From the NCBI RefSeq assembly GCF_006715635.1, contig NZ_VFNP01000001.1, positions 1,922,001-1,986,000 of the forward strand: 64,000 nt of DNA, written 5' to 3'. A model generated the notes under the pieces. The model ran no database searches, was not told the origin of the DNA, and worked only from the letters and a program-made list of their open reading frames with translations. How positions within the stretch are numbered: the stretch's first letter is position 1; every line of letters starts with the position of its first letter. This DNA comes from Streptomyces sp. SLBN-118 (GTDB taxonomy: Bacteria; Actinomycetota; Actinomycetes; Streptomycetales; Streptomycetaceae). Of this stretch, positions 7,624 to 15,633 are shown piece after piece. The position numbers and the translations under genes were made by a program.

Positions 7624-10611
7624 ATGACATTCATCAGAAATAGCAGCACGCCTGCGGCAGCACTCGCTGCCGTAGCCGCCACGGGTGCGCTGCTGGTGAC
7701 TTCAGTGGCGGTGCCCTCGGCACCGCCAGCCGCCGCGGCCGAGGCCCATGTGGACAATCCGTTCGCCGGAGCCTCGGCGTACGTGAACCCGGACTATGCC
7801 GACCTGGTCGCTGCTTCGATCAGCAAGACGGCCGACGCATCCGTCAAGGCGAAGATGGAGACCGTCAAGACGTATCCCACCGCGGTGTGGCTGGACCGGA
7901 TCGCCGCGATCAACGGCGGCGAGGCCAACGCCGGCCGCAAGAGTCTGCGGGACCACCTCGACCTCGCCCTGGCACAGAAGAAGGACGGCCGGCCTCTCAC
8001 CGCCACGTTCGTCGTCTACGACTTACCCGGCCGTGACTGTGCCGCGCTTGCCTCCAACGGCGAGCTGCCGCTGACACAGGCCGGCCTGGACCGGTACAAG
8101 AGCGACTACATCGACGCGATCTCGGACGTCTTCAAGGACCCGAAGTACGCGGACATCCGCATCACCACCGTGATCGAACCCGACGGTCTGCCGAACCTGG
8201 TGACCAATGTGGCCGGCGACCCCGAATGCCAGCAGGCGAAGTCCAGCGGTATCCAGGTCAAGGCGGTCCAGCACGCCCTGGACAAGCTGCACGCCATCCC
8301 GAACGTCTACACCTACATGGACTTCGCCCACTCGGGCTGGCTCGGGTGGGACAACAACCTCAAGCAGTCCGTCCAGCTCTACACCGACGTCGCCAGGGGT
8401 ACGTCGGCGGGTCTGAGCAGTGTGGACGGATTGATCACCAACGTCGCGAACTACACGCCCCTGGCGGAGCCGTTCATCACGGACCCGGACAAGACGGTCG
8501 GCGGGCAGCAGGTCAAGGGAAGCAAGTACTACGAGTGGAACCCGAACTTCGACGAGTCGGACTTCACGAAGGACGTTCACAAGGAGCTGGTGACGCAGGG
8601 ATGGCCCACCTCGACGGGCATGGTCATCGACACCTCTCGCAACGGATGGGGCGGATCCGGCCGCCCGTCGGCCGCTAGCACCAGCACCACGCTCGACACC
8701 TGGGTGAGTGAGTCCAAGGTCGACAGGAGAGCCCACCGCGGACTGTGGTGCAACGTCGCCGGCGCGGGTATCGGCGCGCCTCCCCAGCCGAGTCCCGAGG
8801 GCAGCCCCGACTCGCATCTGGACGCCTACCTGTGGGTGAAGCCGCCGGGTGAGTCCGACGGAGCGAGCAAGGACATCCCGAACGAGGAGGGCAAGAAGCA
8901 GGACCCGATGTGCGATCCCGCGTATACGGCTCCGAACGCCGGCAACAACAAGACGGGCGCGCTCGCGGACGCCCCTCTCGCGGGTCACTGGTTCCATGAC
9001 CAGTTCGAGATGCTGGTGAAGAACGCCTACCCGGCAATCCGGGAGGCCGGAGCGGGTGACAGGGAGGCCCCCTCGGCGCCCGCAGATCTGAAATCCACCG
9101 GCAAGACCGCCACCAGCGTGTCCCTCGCGTGGAACGCGGCCACCGACAACGTCGGCGTGACCGGATACGACGTCTTCCGTAACGGCGTCAAGGTCAACTC
9201 GGCCTCGATCAGCGGCACGGTGTACACCGACAGCGGGCTGAAGGCATCGACAAAGTACGCCTACACGGTCAAGGCACTCGACGCCGCGGGCAATGTCTCC
9301 GACGCCTCCTCACAGATCACCGCTCGGACCGGGAAAGTCGCTACCGGCACCGGTAAGGACTGGCTGCACACCCAGGGCAACCAGATCGTCGACGAGAACG
9401 GCAACAAGGTCTGGATGACCGGCGCCAACTGGTTCGGTTTCAACACCGGCGAGCGGGTCTTCCACGGCCTGTGGTCCGCGAACATGGAGACCGTCACCAA
9501 GGAGATGTCCCAGCGCGGCATCAACACCCTGCGCGTGCCGATCTCAACGCAGCTGCTGCTGGAATGGAAGAACGGCCAGGCCGCCGTTCCCGGGGTCAAC
9601 TACTACGAGAACCCCGAACTGAAGGACAAGACGAGCCTGCAGATCTTCGACGCCTTCCTCGGCATGGCAGAGACGTACGGCATCAAGGTCATGCTCGACG
9701 TCCACAGCGCCGACGCGGACAACTCGGGTCACCTCTACCCCGTCTGGTGGAAGGGCTCCATCACCACCGAGCAGTTCCACACAGCCTGGGAATGGGTCAC
9801 CGACCGCTACAAGAGCAACGACACCATCGTGGCGATGGACATCAAGAACGAGCCGCACGGCAAGCACAGCGAGATCCCACGGGCGAAGTGGGACGACTCC
9901 ACCGACCAGGACAACTTCAAGTACGCCTGCCAGACCGCGGGCCGGCGGATCCTCGCCATCAACCCGAACGTCCTCGTCCTGTGCGAGGGCATTGAGATCT
10001 ACCCCAAGGACGGGGCCAATTGGACCTCCACGACGGAGGGTGACTACCACTTCGACTGGTGGGGCGGGAATCTCCGCGGCGCCAAGGACCACCCGGTCGG
10101 CCTCGGTAACCAGCAGGACCAGCTCGTGTACTCCCCCCACGACTACGGCCCCCTCGTCTACCAGCAGCCCTGGTTCAAGGGCGAATGGAATCGCACGACG
10201 CTGGAGCGGGACGTCTGGGACCCCAACTGGCTCTACCTGCACAAGTCGAACACGGCGCCGCTACTGATCGGTGAGTGGGGCGGCCTGCTCGACAACGGCC
10301 CCAACCAGAAGTGGATGACGGCCCTGCGGGACCTCATCGTGGAGAACAAGATCCACCAGACGTTCTGGTGCATCAACCCCAACTCCGGTGACACCGGTGG
10401 CCTCCTCAACAACGACTGGAAGACCTGGGACGAGGCCAAGTACACCCTGCTCAAGCCCGCTCTGTGGCAGGAGAGCGGAAAGTTCGTGAGCCTCGATCAC
10501 CAGGTCAGGCTCGGTGGTTTCTCCAGCACCACCGGGATCAGCCTGGCCGATCTCTACGGCGACGGGGTCCGGGGGACGACACTCAGCCTCCGAGCGTCCC
10601 GTCGGATGTGA
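7624..10611 (+). CDS. secreted GH6-FN3-GH5 cellulase, C-terminus frameshifted
   Basis: About 995 residues from an ATG behind GGAAGGGG. A signal peptide (residues 1 to about 37) ends at PAAAAEAHVD. Residues ~38-475 are a GH6 cellulase domain (VIEPDGLPN with the acid Asp, YMDFAHSGWLGW, AYLWVKPPGESDG). Residues ~481-573 are a fibronectin type III domain. Residues ~579-945 are a GH5 domain with acid/base Glu in DIKNEPHG and nucleophile Glu in LLIGEWGG. GH6 enzymes attack cellulose with inversion and GH5 with retention, so one chain would carry two cellulase activities. After YGDG the frame runs off into LRASRRM and stops; one missing G in the run 10564-10567 explains this. Both catalytic domains are complete. 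No cellulose-binding module remains. Confidence 0.85.
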   Translation: MTFIRNSSTPAAALAAVAATGALLVTSVAVPSAPPAAAAEAHVDNPFAGASAYVNPDYADLVAASISKTADASVKAKMETVKTYPTAVWLDRIAAINGGEANAGRKSLRDHLDLALAQKKDGRPLTATFVVYDLPGRDCAALASNGELPLTQAGLDRYKSDYIDAISDVFKDPKYADIRITTVIEPDGLPNLVTNVAGDPECQQAKSSGIQVKAVQHALDKLHAIPNVYTYMDFAHSGWLGWDNNLKQSVQLYTDVARGTSAGLSSVDGLITNVANYTPLAEPFITDPDKTVGGQQVKGSKYYEWNPNFDESDFTKDVHKELVTQGWPTSTGMVIDTSRNGWGGSGRPSAASTSTTLDTWVSESKVDRRAHRGLWCNVAGAGIGAPPQPSPEGSPDSHLDAYLWVKPPGESDGASKDIPNEEGKKQDPMCDPAYTAPNAGNNKTGALADAPLAGHWFHDQFEMLVKNAYPAIREAGAGDREAPSAPADLKSTGKTATSVSLAWNAATDNVGVTGYDVFRNGVKVNSASISGTVYTDSGLKASTKYAYTVKALDAAGNVSDASSQITARTGKVATGTGKDWLHTQGNQIVDENGNKVWMTGANWFGFNTGERVFHGLWSANMETVTKEMSQRGINTLRVPISTQLLLEWKNGQAAVPGVNYYENPELKDKTSLQIFDAFLGMAETYGIKVMLDVHSADADNSGHLYPVWWKGSITTEQFHTAWEWVTDRYKSNDTIVAMDIKNEPHGKHSEIPRAKWDDSTDQDNFKYACQTAGRRILAINPNVLVLCEGIEIYPKDGANWTSTTEGDYHFDWWGGNLRGAKDHPVGLGNQQDQLVYSPHDYGPLVYQQPWFKGEWNRTTLERDVWDPNWLYLHKSNTAPLLIGEWGGLLDNGPNQKWMTALRDLIVENKIHQTFWCINPNSGDTGGLLNNDWKTWDEAKYTLLKPALWQESGKFVSLDHQVRLGGFSSTTGISLADLYGDGVRGTTLSLRASRRM

Positions 10612-10723
10612 AGGTGTCGGCGAAGACCTCTACGACTGTGAGCCTGAGCTGGACGGCTTCGACCGCCGACACTGGTGTGACCGGCTACGACGTCTACCGC
10701 GACGGTGCGAAGGCGGGCTCCTC
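10568..10723 (+). pseudogene. out-of-frame second FN3 domain of the cellulase, truncated
   Basis: In the next frame the sequence continues DDTQPPSVPSDVKVSAKTST, then VSLSWTAS and GYDVYRDGAKAG, closely matching the first FN3 domain of the same cellulase. The match stops in mid-domain near 10723, where the sequence becomes the antisense of a PIG-L gene. The parent gene therefore once ran on, probably to a carbohydrate-binding module, and that part was deleted. Confidence 0.7.
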
Positions 10724-11023
10724 TGGGGCGCTGCTCGCCGATGAAGCGGGTCACCTCCGCGGCGAGCCGCGGCACGGGGACAGGGGCGAGAGCTCCGTCC
10801 GGGTGTCCGGTCAGCTCCACGCGATCGACGCCCAGTTCCCGTGCGGCGCAGGCGAGTTCGTCCGCCCGCACGGTGTGCAGGTCGCCGGGCCTGCCGTGCA
10901 GGGTGGACGACTCGCCATGGGTGAAGCAGAGGACGCCCGTGGGCACATCGGAGCCGGACTGCAGGGCGAGCAGGCCGCCCAGACCGAACGACTCGTCTCG
11001 GGGTGGGCGACCACCGCCGGCAC
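10724..11023 (-). pseudogene. truncated, frameshifted PIG-L (LmbE-like) deacetylase
   Basis: The minus strand encodes LCFTHGESSTLHGRPGDLHT, then RADELACAARELGV and ELTGHPDGAL, the core of zinc-dependent PIG-L/LmbE N-acetyl-sugar deacetylases. The N-terminal metal motif AHPDDES is recovered only if one base is restored near 10999, because the actual reading is AHPETSR. The gene starts at a GTG (11023) and stops being homologous after EVTRFIGEQRP at about 10724, so more than half is missing. It meets the truncated cellulase tail to tail. Confidence 0.7.
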
Positions 11024-11072
11024 TCGCCCTATCCTGTCCGGCAGGCCGTGCCCGGCACCTGTGCCGGTCATC

Positions 11073-11546
11073 TCAGGTGTAGATGATCTGACCGCCGGCC
11101 GCGTGCTCGTAGAACTCGCCGACCGTGATGACGCCCTGCACCTGCTCGACGAGGTCGTCCTTGTCGAGTTCGAAAAGGTCCACCGACGCCTTGCAGGCGT
11201 AGATGCCCGCGCCGGTGTCGACGATCATCTCGATGAACTCGGGGATCGGCGGGATGTCGAGCTTGTCCATCTTGCGTTCCATGTAGCGGGTGACCAGGTC
11301 GGGGACTCCCGGCATACCGCCCAGCAGGGTCGGCAGGTGCAGACCGGGGTTGCCGACCGTGGCCAGCTTGATGTGCTCCCAGCGCTTCTTCGTGATCGCG
11401 TCCAGGCCGAAGAAGGTGAAGAACAGATCGGCCTCGATGCCTTCGGCGCGAGCGCCGTTGGCCATGATCAAGGCTGGGTAGATCCCTTCCAGGGAACCCT
11501 TGGAAACGATGATCGAGACCTTCTCGATCGTGGTGGTGTCGGCCAT
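11073..11546 (-). CDS. DsrE/DsrF/DrsH-like sulfur-transfer protein
   Basis: 157 residues. It matches the DsrE-like family of small sulfur-relay proteins: an N-terminal strand (KVSIIVSKGSLE), a Rossmann-like alpha/beta fold and a C-terminal segment IYACKASVDLFEL with C118, the position of the persulfide-carrying Cys in the family. Such proteins take up or pass on sulfane sulfur from partners such as TusA or DsrC. It is the third gene of a minus-strand unit, 13 bp after the DsrC-like gene. No TusA is present in the window. An extra in-frame Met lies one codon upstream. The family assignment is firm; the partner and direction of sulfur flow are inferred. Confidence 0.82.
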   Translation of the reverse strand: MADTTTIEKVSIIVSKGSLEGIYPALIMANGARAEGIEADLFFTFFGLDAITKKRWEHIKLATVGNPGLHLPTLLGGMPGVPDLVTRYMERKMDKLDIPPIPEFIEMIVDTGAGIYACKASVDLFELDKDDLVEQVQGVITVGEFYEHAAGGQIIYT

Positions 11547-11559
11547 CACTGATCCCTTC

Positions 11560-11877
11560 TCAGATGCAGCCGCGCGGCGCGGGAATGCCGGCGACCTTCG
11601 CCGCGGTCTTCGCCGGGCCCTTGGGGAAGAGCTGGTACAGCTCCTTGACGCTCACTCCGGAGGTCTTGCCGAGCACGCGCACGGTCGGCCCAGTGCCCTT
11701 GGCGGCGTACTGCTCGCGCATGAAGCGGATGACGGTCCAGTGCCGGTCGGTCAGCGTGTCGATGCCGGCTTCCTTGGCGATCTGCTCGGCCATCTGCTCG
11801 GTCCAGCGGGCGGGGTCGGTGAAGAAACCCTCGTCGTCGACGGGGATGTCGGTGTTGTCATAGGTGGCAGTGGGCAT
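11560..11877 (-). CDS. TusE/DsrC/DsvC-family sulfur relay protein
   Basis: 105 residues, the normal family length. The C-terminal arm ends PRGCI with the strictly conserved penultimate Cys (C104). The second arm Cys of true DsrC, 11 residues earlier, is absent (AKTAAKVAG instead of a GxxxC pattern), so it resembles single-Cys TusE-like relay proteins and not the two-Cys DsrC that serves sulfite reductase. The N-terminus has the family pattern DEGFFTDPARWTEQMA. It sits between an SQR-like flavoprotein gene and a DsrE gene, suggesting a persulfide relay. No dsrAB is present. DsrC-like proteins are unusual in Streptomyces as far as I know. Confidence 0.85.
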   Translation of the reverse strand: MPTATYDNTDIPVDDEGFFTDPARWTEQMAEQIAKEAGIDTLTDRHWTVIRFMREQYAAKGTGPTVRVLGKTSGVSVKELYQLFPKGPAKTAAKVAGIPAPRGCI

Positions 11878-11928
11878 GACGGGGTCCTCTCCCCTTGGAC
11901 CACGTGGCCGCAGACGGACACGCGGTTC

Positions 11929-13170
11929 TCAGTCGGATGCGCGGTGCTTGCCGTGCTCGGGCATCGCCGAGCCGATGCCGGGCAGCTCCCGGCCGGGCAG
12001 CAGGCTGTGCCAGTACAGCCATTCGAAGGCGAGCTTGCCGAGATGGGCGGCGTGCGACTCCTTCAGCAGCGGCAGGCCGACCGGACCCGGGAAGTGGCCG
12101 GGCAGCGGTTCGGTGTCGTAGTTGAAGTCGATCAGCAGCGCCTTGTGGAAGCCGGTCTCGACGAAACAGTTGGCGTGCCCGTCGAAGGAGGCGTCCAGCG
12201 GCTGTCCGGCAAGGAAGCGGCCGATGTTGTGCACCAGCACCTCGCCTTCGAAGTGAGCCACCGAACCGGCCCTGGAGGCGGGCAGTCCGGCCGCATCCCC
12301 GATCGCGAACACCTCCGTACGATCCGGGTGTTGGAGGGTGTGCGGGTCGACCGGCACGAAGCCCAGTTCGTCGCCCAGGCCCTCGGAACGCTCCACGTAC
12401 TCGGCGCCGCCGTGCAGGGGCACCACGACCGCCAGGTCGAAGGCCACCTCCCGCTCGTCGTACGACACCAGCCGGCCACCCGCGCCGTCGACCTCGCCGA
12501 GCGTGAACTCCGTGACCAGCTCGACCTCCTTCTCCTTCAGCAGCCCGCTGAGCGCCTTGGCCGCGACCGGCTTGGTGAAGGCCGCGTCCAGCGGGGTGGC
12601 GTACGTCAGCTCGACCCGGTCGCGGATGCCTCGGTTCCGGAAGTACCAGTCGGCCAGAAAAGCGAACTCCAAAGGCGCTACGGGGCACTTGAGGGGCAGG
12701 TCGGCGACGTCGACCACCAGGCGGCCGCCGTCGAAGCGTTCCAGCGCTTCGTGCAGACCCACGGCTCCGGTCAGGTCGTAGAAGGTGAAGACCTTCTCGC
12801 CCCAGCCGGGGCCGGTGAGTCCCTCGGTCTCCTCCGGCAGCAGCCTGGCCCCGGTGGCGACCACGAGGACGTCGTAGCCGAGGCGGATGCCGCCGCCGAG
12901 GTGCACGGTCCGCGCGTCCAGGTCGACCCGCTCGATCAGTGCCTGCTTGTAGTCGACCGCCGGGTTCAGCTGCCGCGGGCGGGGGCGCACGAGGTGGTCG
13001 GGCGGAGCGAGCCCGAAGGACACGAACAGCAGGCCGGGCTGGTAGAGGTGGTCGTCGTTCTGGTCGACGACCGTGATCCGGCACTCACGTTGGTCGTACG
13101 TGCGGCACAGGCGGTTGGCCGTCATGGTGCCGGCGGTGCCGCCGCCAAGAATCACGATGTGTTTGCCCAT
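11929..13170 (-). CDS. SQR-like FAD-dependent oxidoreductase
   Basis: 413 residues from the ATG at 13170. The N-terminal FAD site reads IVILGGGTAGTMTANR, and a second dinucleotide-site signature, EVFAIGDAAGLP, lies near residues 286-297. Cys162 in LKCPVAPLEF and Cys335 in ANCFVETG are at the positions of the redox Cys pair of sulfide:quinone oxidoreductases, which oxidise sulfide to a protein-bound persulfide or polysulfide and reduce quinone. Amphipathic C-terminal helices (FEWLYWHSLLPG) could seat it on the membrane. It is the first gene of the unit leading to the DsrC and DsrE genes. Exact substrate is inferred. Confidence 0.8.
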   Translation of the reverse strand: MGKHIVILGGGTAGTMTANRLCRTYDQRECRITVVDQNDDHLYQPGLLFVSFGLAPPDHLVRPRPRQLNPAVDYKQALIERVDLDARTVHLGGGIRLGYDVLVVATGARLLPEETEGLTGPGWGEKVFTFYDLTGAVGLHEALERFDGGRLVVDVADLPLKCPVAPLEFAFLADWYFRNRGIRDRVELTYATPLDAAFTKPVAAKALSGLLKEKEVELVTEFTLGEVDGAGGRLVSYDEREVAFDLAVVVPLHGGAEYVERSEGLGDELGFVPVDPHTLQHPDRTEVFAIGDAAGLPASRAGSVAHFEGEVLVHNIGRFLAGQPLDASFDGHANCFVETGFHKALLIDFNYDTEPLPGHFPGPVGLPLLKESHAAHLGKLAFEWLYWHSLLPGRELPGIGSAMPEHGKHRASD

Positions 13171-13227
13171 GTCCCCACTGTCGTGCGGGAAACGGGAGCG
13201 GGGCATGGGCCGCTGGTCCCCACCCGA

Positions 13228-13243
13228 GTACCCACCCGGGTAT
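13228..13243. promoter_or_regulatory. CsoR/CstR-type operator, site 1
   Basis: GTACCCACCCGGGTAT is a near-palindrome of TACCC-N4-GGGTA form, 57 bp before the SQR-like gene. The pattern resembles operators of the CsoR/CstR family of copper- or persulfide-sensing repressors. It differs from sites 2 and 3 only in one outer base. Confidence 0.55.
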
Positions 13244-13304
13244 GTCTTCGGCCGGGCCCACCGGCCCCAGGACCCCACACGTCCGGCACGAACGCCCTGA
13301 TAAA

Positions 13305-13320
13305 ATACCCAGCAGGGTAT
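13305..13320. promoter_or_regulatory. CsoR/CstR-type operator, site 2
   Basis: ATACCCAGCAGGGTAT has perfect 6-bp arms around four bases. It lies in the divergent promoter region, 127 bp before osmC and 134 bp before the SQR-like gene, so it could control either direction. Confidence 0.65.
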
Positions 13321-13447
13321 ACCGGGGGCGAAATCAGGCACGAGGGCCGAACGGTCCCCGGCGCACCCCGTCGGCCCCTCGCCCCGCCCCCGCACTCAGT
13401 TGTCGACTGGAATCCGGAACAGTCGACACGGCGAGAAGGGCTCGGCC

Positions 13448-13900
13448 ATGACCGGCAGCACACCGCAGACCCTCGGCACGAACCGCACCCAGTCCGTGGA
13501 CGTGCATCGTCTGGAGGTCATCCACGTCGACGGCGACACCTACAACGTGGACGTCCGCGAACACCGCCTCCAGGTCGACCAGCCCCTGGAGGCGGGCGGC
13601 ACGGACACCGCGCCCACCCCCACCGAGCTGTTCGCGGCCTCGCTGGCCACCTGCGTGGCGTTCTACGCGGGCCGCTACCTGCACCGGCACGGCCTGCCCC
13701 GCGCCGGCCTGCGCGTCCGCACGGAGTTCACCATGGCCACCGACCGCCCGGCGCGTGTCACCGCCCTGCGCCTCGTGGTCGTCCCGCCGCCGGAGCTGCC
13801 CGAGGAGCGGCGGGCGGCCCTGTTGGCGGTGGTCTCGCACTGCCCGGTCCACAACACCCTCCACCAGCCTCCTGAGATCGACATCGAGCTGGAGCCATGA
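13448..13900 (+). CDS. OsmC family protein
   Basis: 150 residues from the ATG at 13448. It has the OsmC/Ohr fold signatures: PTELFAASLATCVAFYAGRY with the first Cys and SHCPVHNTL with the second. These paired Cys residues reduce organic hydroperoxides in Ohr/OsmC proteins, and some homologues act on persulfides. Its stop overlaps the next gene (ATGA, 13897-13900), so it is translationally coupled to the cysteine-desulfurase-like gene. It opens the right-hand unit of the sulfur block, downstream of operator site 2. Substrate class is inferred from the neighbours. Confidence 0.82.
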   Translation: MTGSTPQTLGTNRTQSVDVHRLEVIHVDGDTYNVDVREHRLQVDQPLEAGGTDTAPTPTELFAASLATCVAFYAGRYLHRHGLPRAGLRVRTEFTMATDRPARVTALRLVVVPPPELPEERRAALLAVVSHCPVHNTLHQPPEIDIELEP

Positions 13901-15585
13901 GTACGGCGCCGACCGTGTCGGCACTGCTGGACAGCATCCGGAGCGGCCTCATCGGCGACGACGAGGTAGTGGACGGGCCGTACGGCCCGAAGCGGATCGT
14001 CTACGCCGACTACACCGCATCCGGCCGCTCCCTCGACTTCGTCGAGGACTTCGTCCGCGAACACGTGCTCCCGCATTACGGCAACACCCACACCGAGAGC
14101 TCCAGCACCGGGGCGCAGACGACCCGACTGCGCGAGGACGCCCGCCGAATCATCCGGGACGCGGTCGGCGGCACCGGGGACGATCTGGTGATCTTCTGCG
14201 GCTCCGGGGCCACGGCCGCTGTCAACAAGCTGGTCGGCATCCTTCAGCTGCGCCGCCCGGACCCGCCGCCTCCGGACGAACGGCCCCTGGTGTTCGTGGG
14301 CCCCTACGAGCACCACTCCAACGAGCTGCCCTGGCGCGAGTCCATCGCCGACGTCGTAGTCGTCGACGAGGACGCCGACGGCCACATCGATCTCGCCGCA
14401 CTCGAAGCGGGGCTACGGCGGCACGCCGACCGTCCGCTGCTGATCGGCAGCTTCTCCGCCGCCTCCAACGTCACCGGCATCCTCACCGACACCGACCGCA
14501 TCGCCCGGCTGCTGCACGCGCACGGCGCCCTGTCCTTCTGGGACTACGCGGCCGCCGCCCCGTACATCCCGATCCGGATGACCGAGAGCGCTCCGGGCGC
14601 CGGGGACCACAAGGACGCGCTGTTCCTGTCCCCGCACAAGTTCGTCGGCGGACCACAGACCCCGGGCGTGCTCGTCGCACGGCGCGACCTGGTCCGCAAC
14701 CGAGTGCCGACCGCTCCGGGCGGCGGCACGGTAGCCTTCGTCGACCCGACCGGCCACCGCTATCTCGACGACCCGGTCGCCCGGGAGGAGGGCGGCACCC
14801 CGGCGATCGTCGAGTCCATCCGCGCCGGTCTGGTCTTCGCCCTCAAGCAGGCCGTCGGCACCGGCACCATCCAGGCCGCCGAGGAGCGGCACTGGAAACG
14901 TGCGCTCGCCCGGTGGGCCCGCGACTCCGGCATCGAGATCCTCGGCAACCACCACGCCCGGCGGCTGTCCATCGTCTCCTTCCGCATCCGCCACGGCGAG
15001 CACGCCTACCTGCACCACAACTACGTCGTCGCCCTGCTCAACGACCTCTTCGGCATCCAGGCCCGCGGCGGCTGCTCCTGCGCCGGGCCCTACGGGCACC
15101 GACTGCTCGCCATCGACGCCGCCACCTCCCACGCCCTGCTCGACGAGGTCACCCGCGGCTGTGACGGCATCAAACCCGGCTGGATCCGCATCAACTTCAA
15201 CTACTTCATCAGCGACACCGTCCGCGACTACCTCATCGACGCCGTCGGCCTGATCGCCGCGTACGGCCACCGGCTCCTGTCCGACTACCGCTTCGACCCG
15301 CACACCGGCCTGTGGCGCCACCGCACCGGCCCGGCCGATCCCCCGCTGCGGCTGACCGACGTACGTTTTGCCGCCGACGGACGGATCACCGCCCCGGCCG
15401 TGCGCCACCGCCGGCTTGGCGAGGAGGCACTGACCGGCCAACTCGACCGCGCCCGCGAGGTACTGGCCGCTCGTCCCGAGCGATTCGACGACGGCCCCAC
15501 CGGACTGCCGGCCGACTTCGAGCGCATGCGCTGGTTCCCGCTGCCGCCCGTCTGCCTGGAACAAACCCGGCCCGGCGCCGGTTGA
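13897..15585 (+). CDS. class V aminotransferase, cysteine desulfurase-like
   Basis: 562 residues, PLP-dependent, fold type I. The PLP Lys is K248 in LSPHKFVGGPQT, with upstream ligands HHSNELPW and SNVTGI. A Cys-rich loop, RGGCSCAGPYG (C393, C395), lies where cysteine desulfurases carry the persulfide-forming Cys. It is about 150 residues longer than typical SufS/CsdA, the extra length being a C-terminal extension without a recognised domain. It is coupled to osmC by a 4-bp overlap and followed by operator site 3 and thioredoxin. Desulfurase or persulfide-lyase activity is probable; the physiological substrate is unknown. Confidence 0.8.
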   Translation: MSTAPTVSALLDSIRSGLIGDDEVVDGPYGPKRIVYADYTASGRSLDFVEDFVREHVLPHYGNTHTESSSTGAQTTRLREDARRIIRDAVGGTGDDLVIFCGSGATAAVNKLVGILQLRRPDPPPPDERPLVFVGPYEHHSNELPWRESIADVVVVDEDADGHIDLAALEAGLRRHADRPLLIGSFSAASNVTGILTDTDRIARLLHAHGALSFWDYAAAAPYIPIRMTESAPGAGDHKDALFLSPHKFVGGPQTPGVLVARRDLVRNRVPTAPGGGTVAFVDPTGHRYLDDPVAREEGGTPAIVESIRAGLVFALKQAVGTGTIQAAEERHWKRALARWARDSGIEILGNHHARRLSIVSFRIRHGEHAYLHHNYVVALLNDLFGIQARGGCSCAGPYGHRLLAIDAATSHALLDEVTRGCDGIKPGWIRINFNYFISDTVRDYLIDAVGLIAAYGHRLLSDYRFDPHTGLWRHRTGPADPPLRLTDVRFAADGRITAPAVRHRRLGEEALTGQLDRAREVLAARPERFDDGPTGLPADFERMRWFPLPPVCLEQTRPGAG

Positions 15586-15598
15586 ACCGGACAGCAAA

Positions 15599-15614
15599 AT
15601 ACCCCACCGGGTAT
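15599..15614. promoter_or_regulatory. CsoR/CstR-type operator, site 3
   Basis: ATACCCCACCGGGTAT has perfect 6-bp arms around four bases, the same arms as site 2. It is 19 bp before the thioredoxin start, so thioredoxin probably also has its own regulated promoter or an internal control point. Confidence 0.65.
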
Positions 15615-15633
15615 AGCAGAGGAGAGGGAACCC

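Noticed and set aside
10464..11552. A 362-codon plus-strand frame covering the cellulase end and the DsrE region
   Set aside because: Only its FN3 part (10568-10723) is real homology; the rest is antisense to PIG-L and DsrE.
11500..13875. A 791-codon open frame antisense to the DsrC and SQR-like genes
   Set aside because: The opposite strand has recognisable catalytic motifs; this frame has none and crosses the promoter region.
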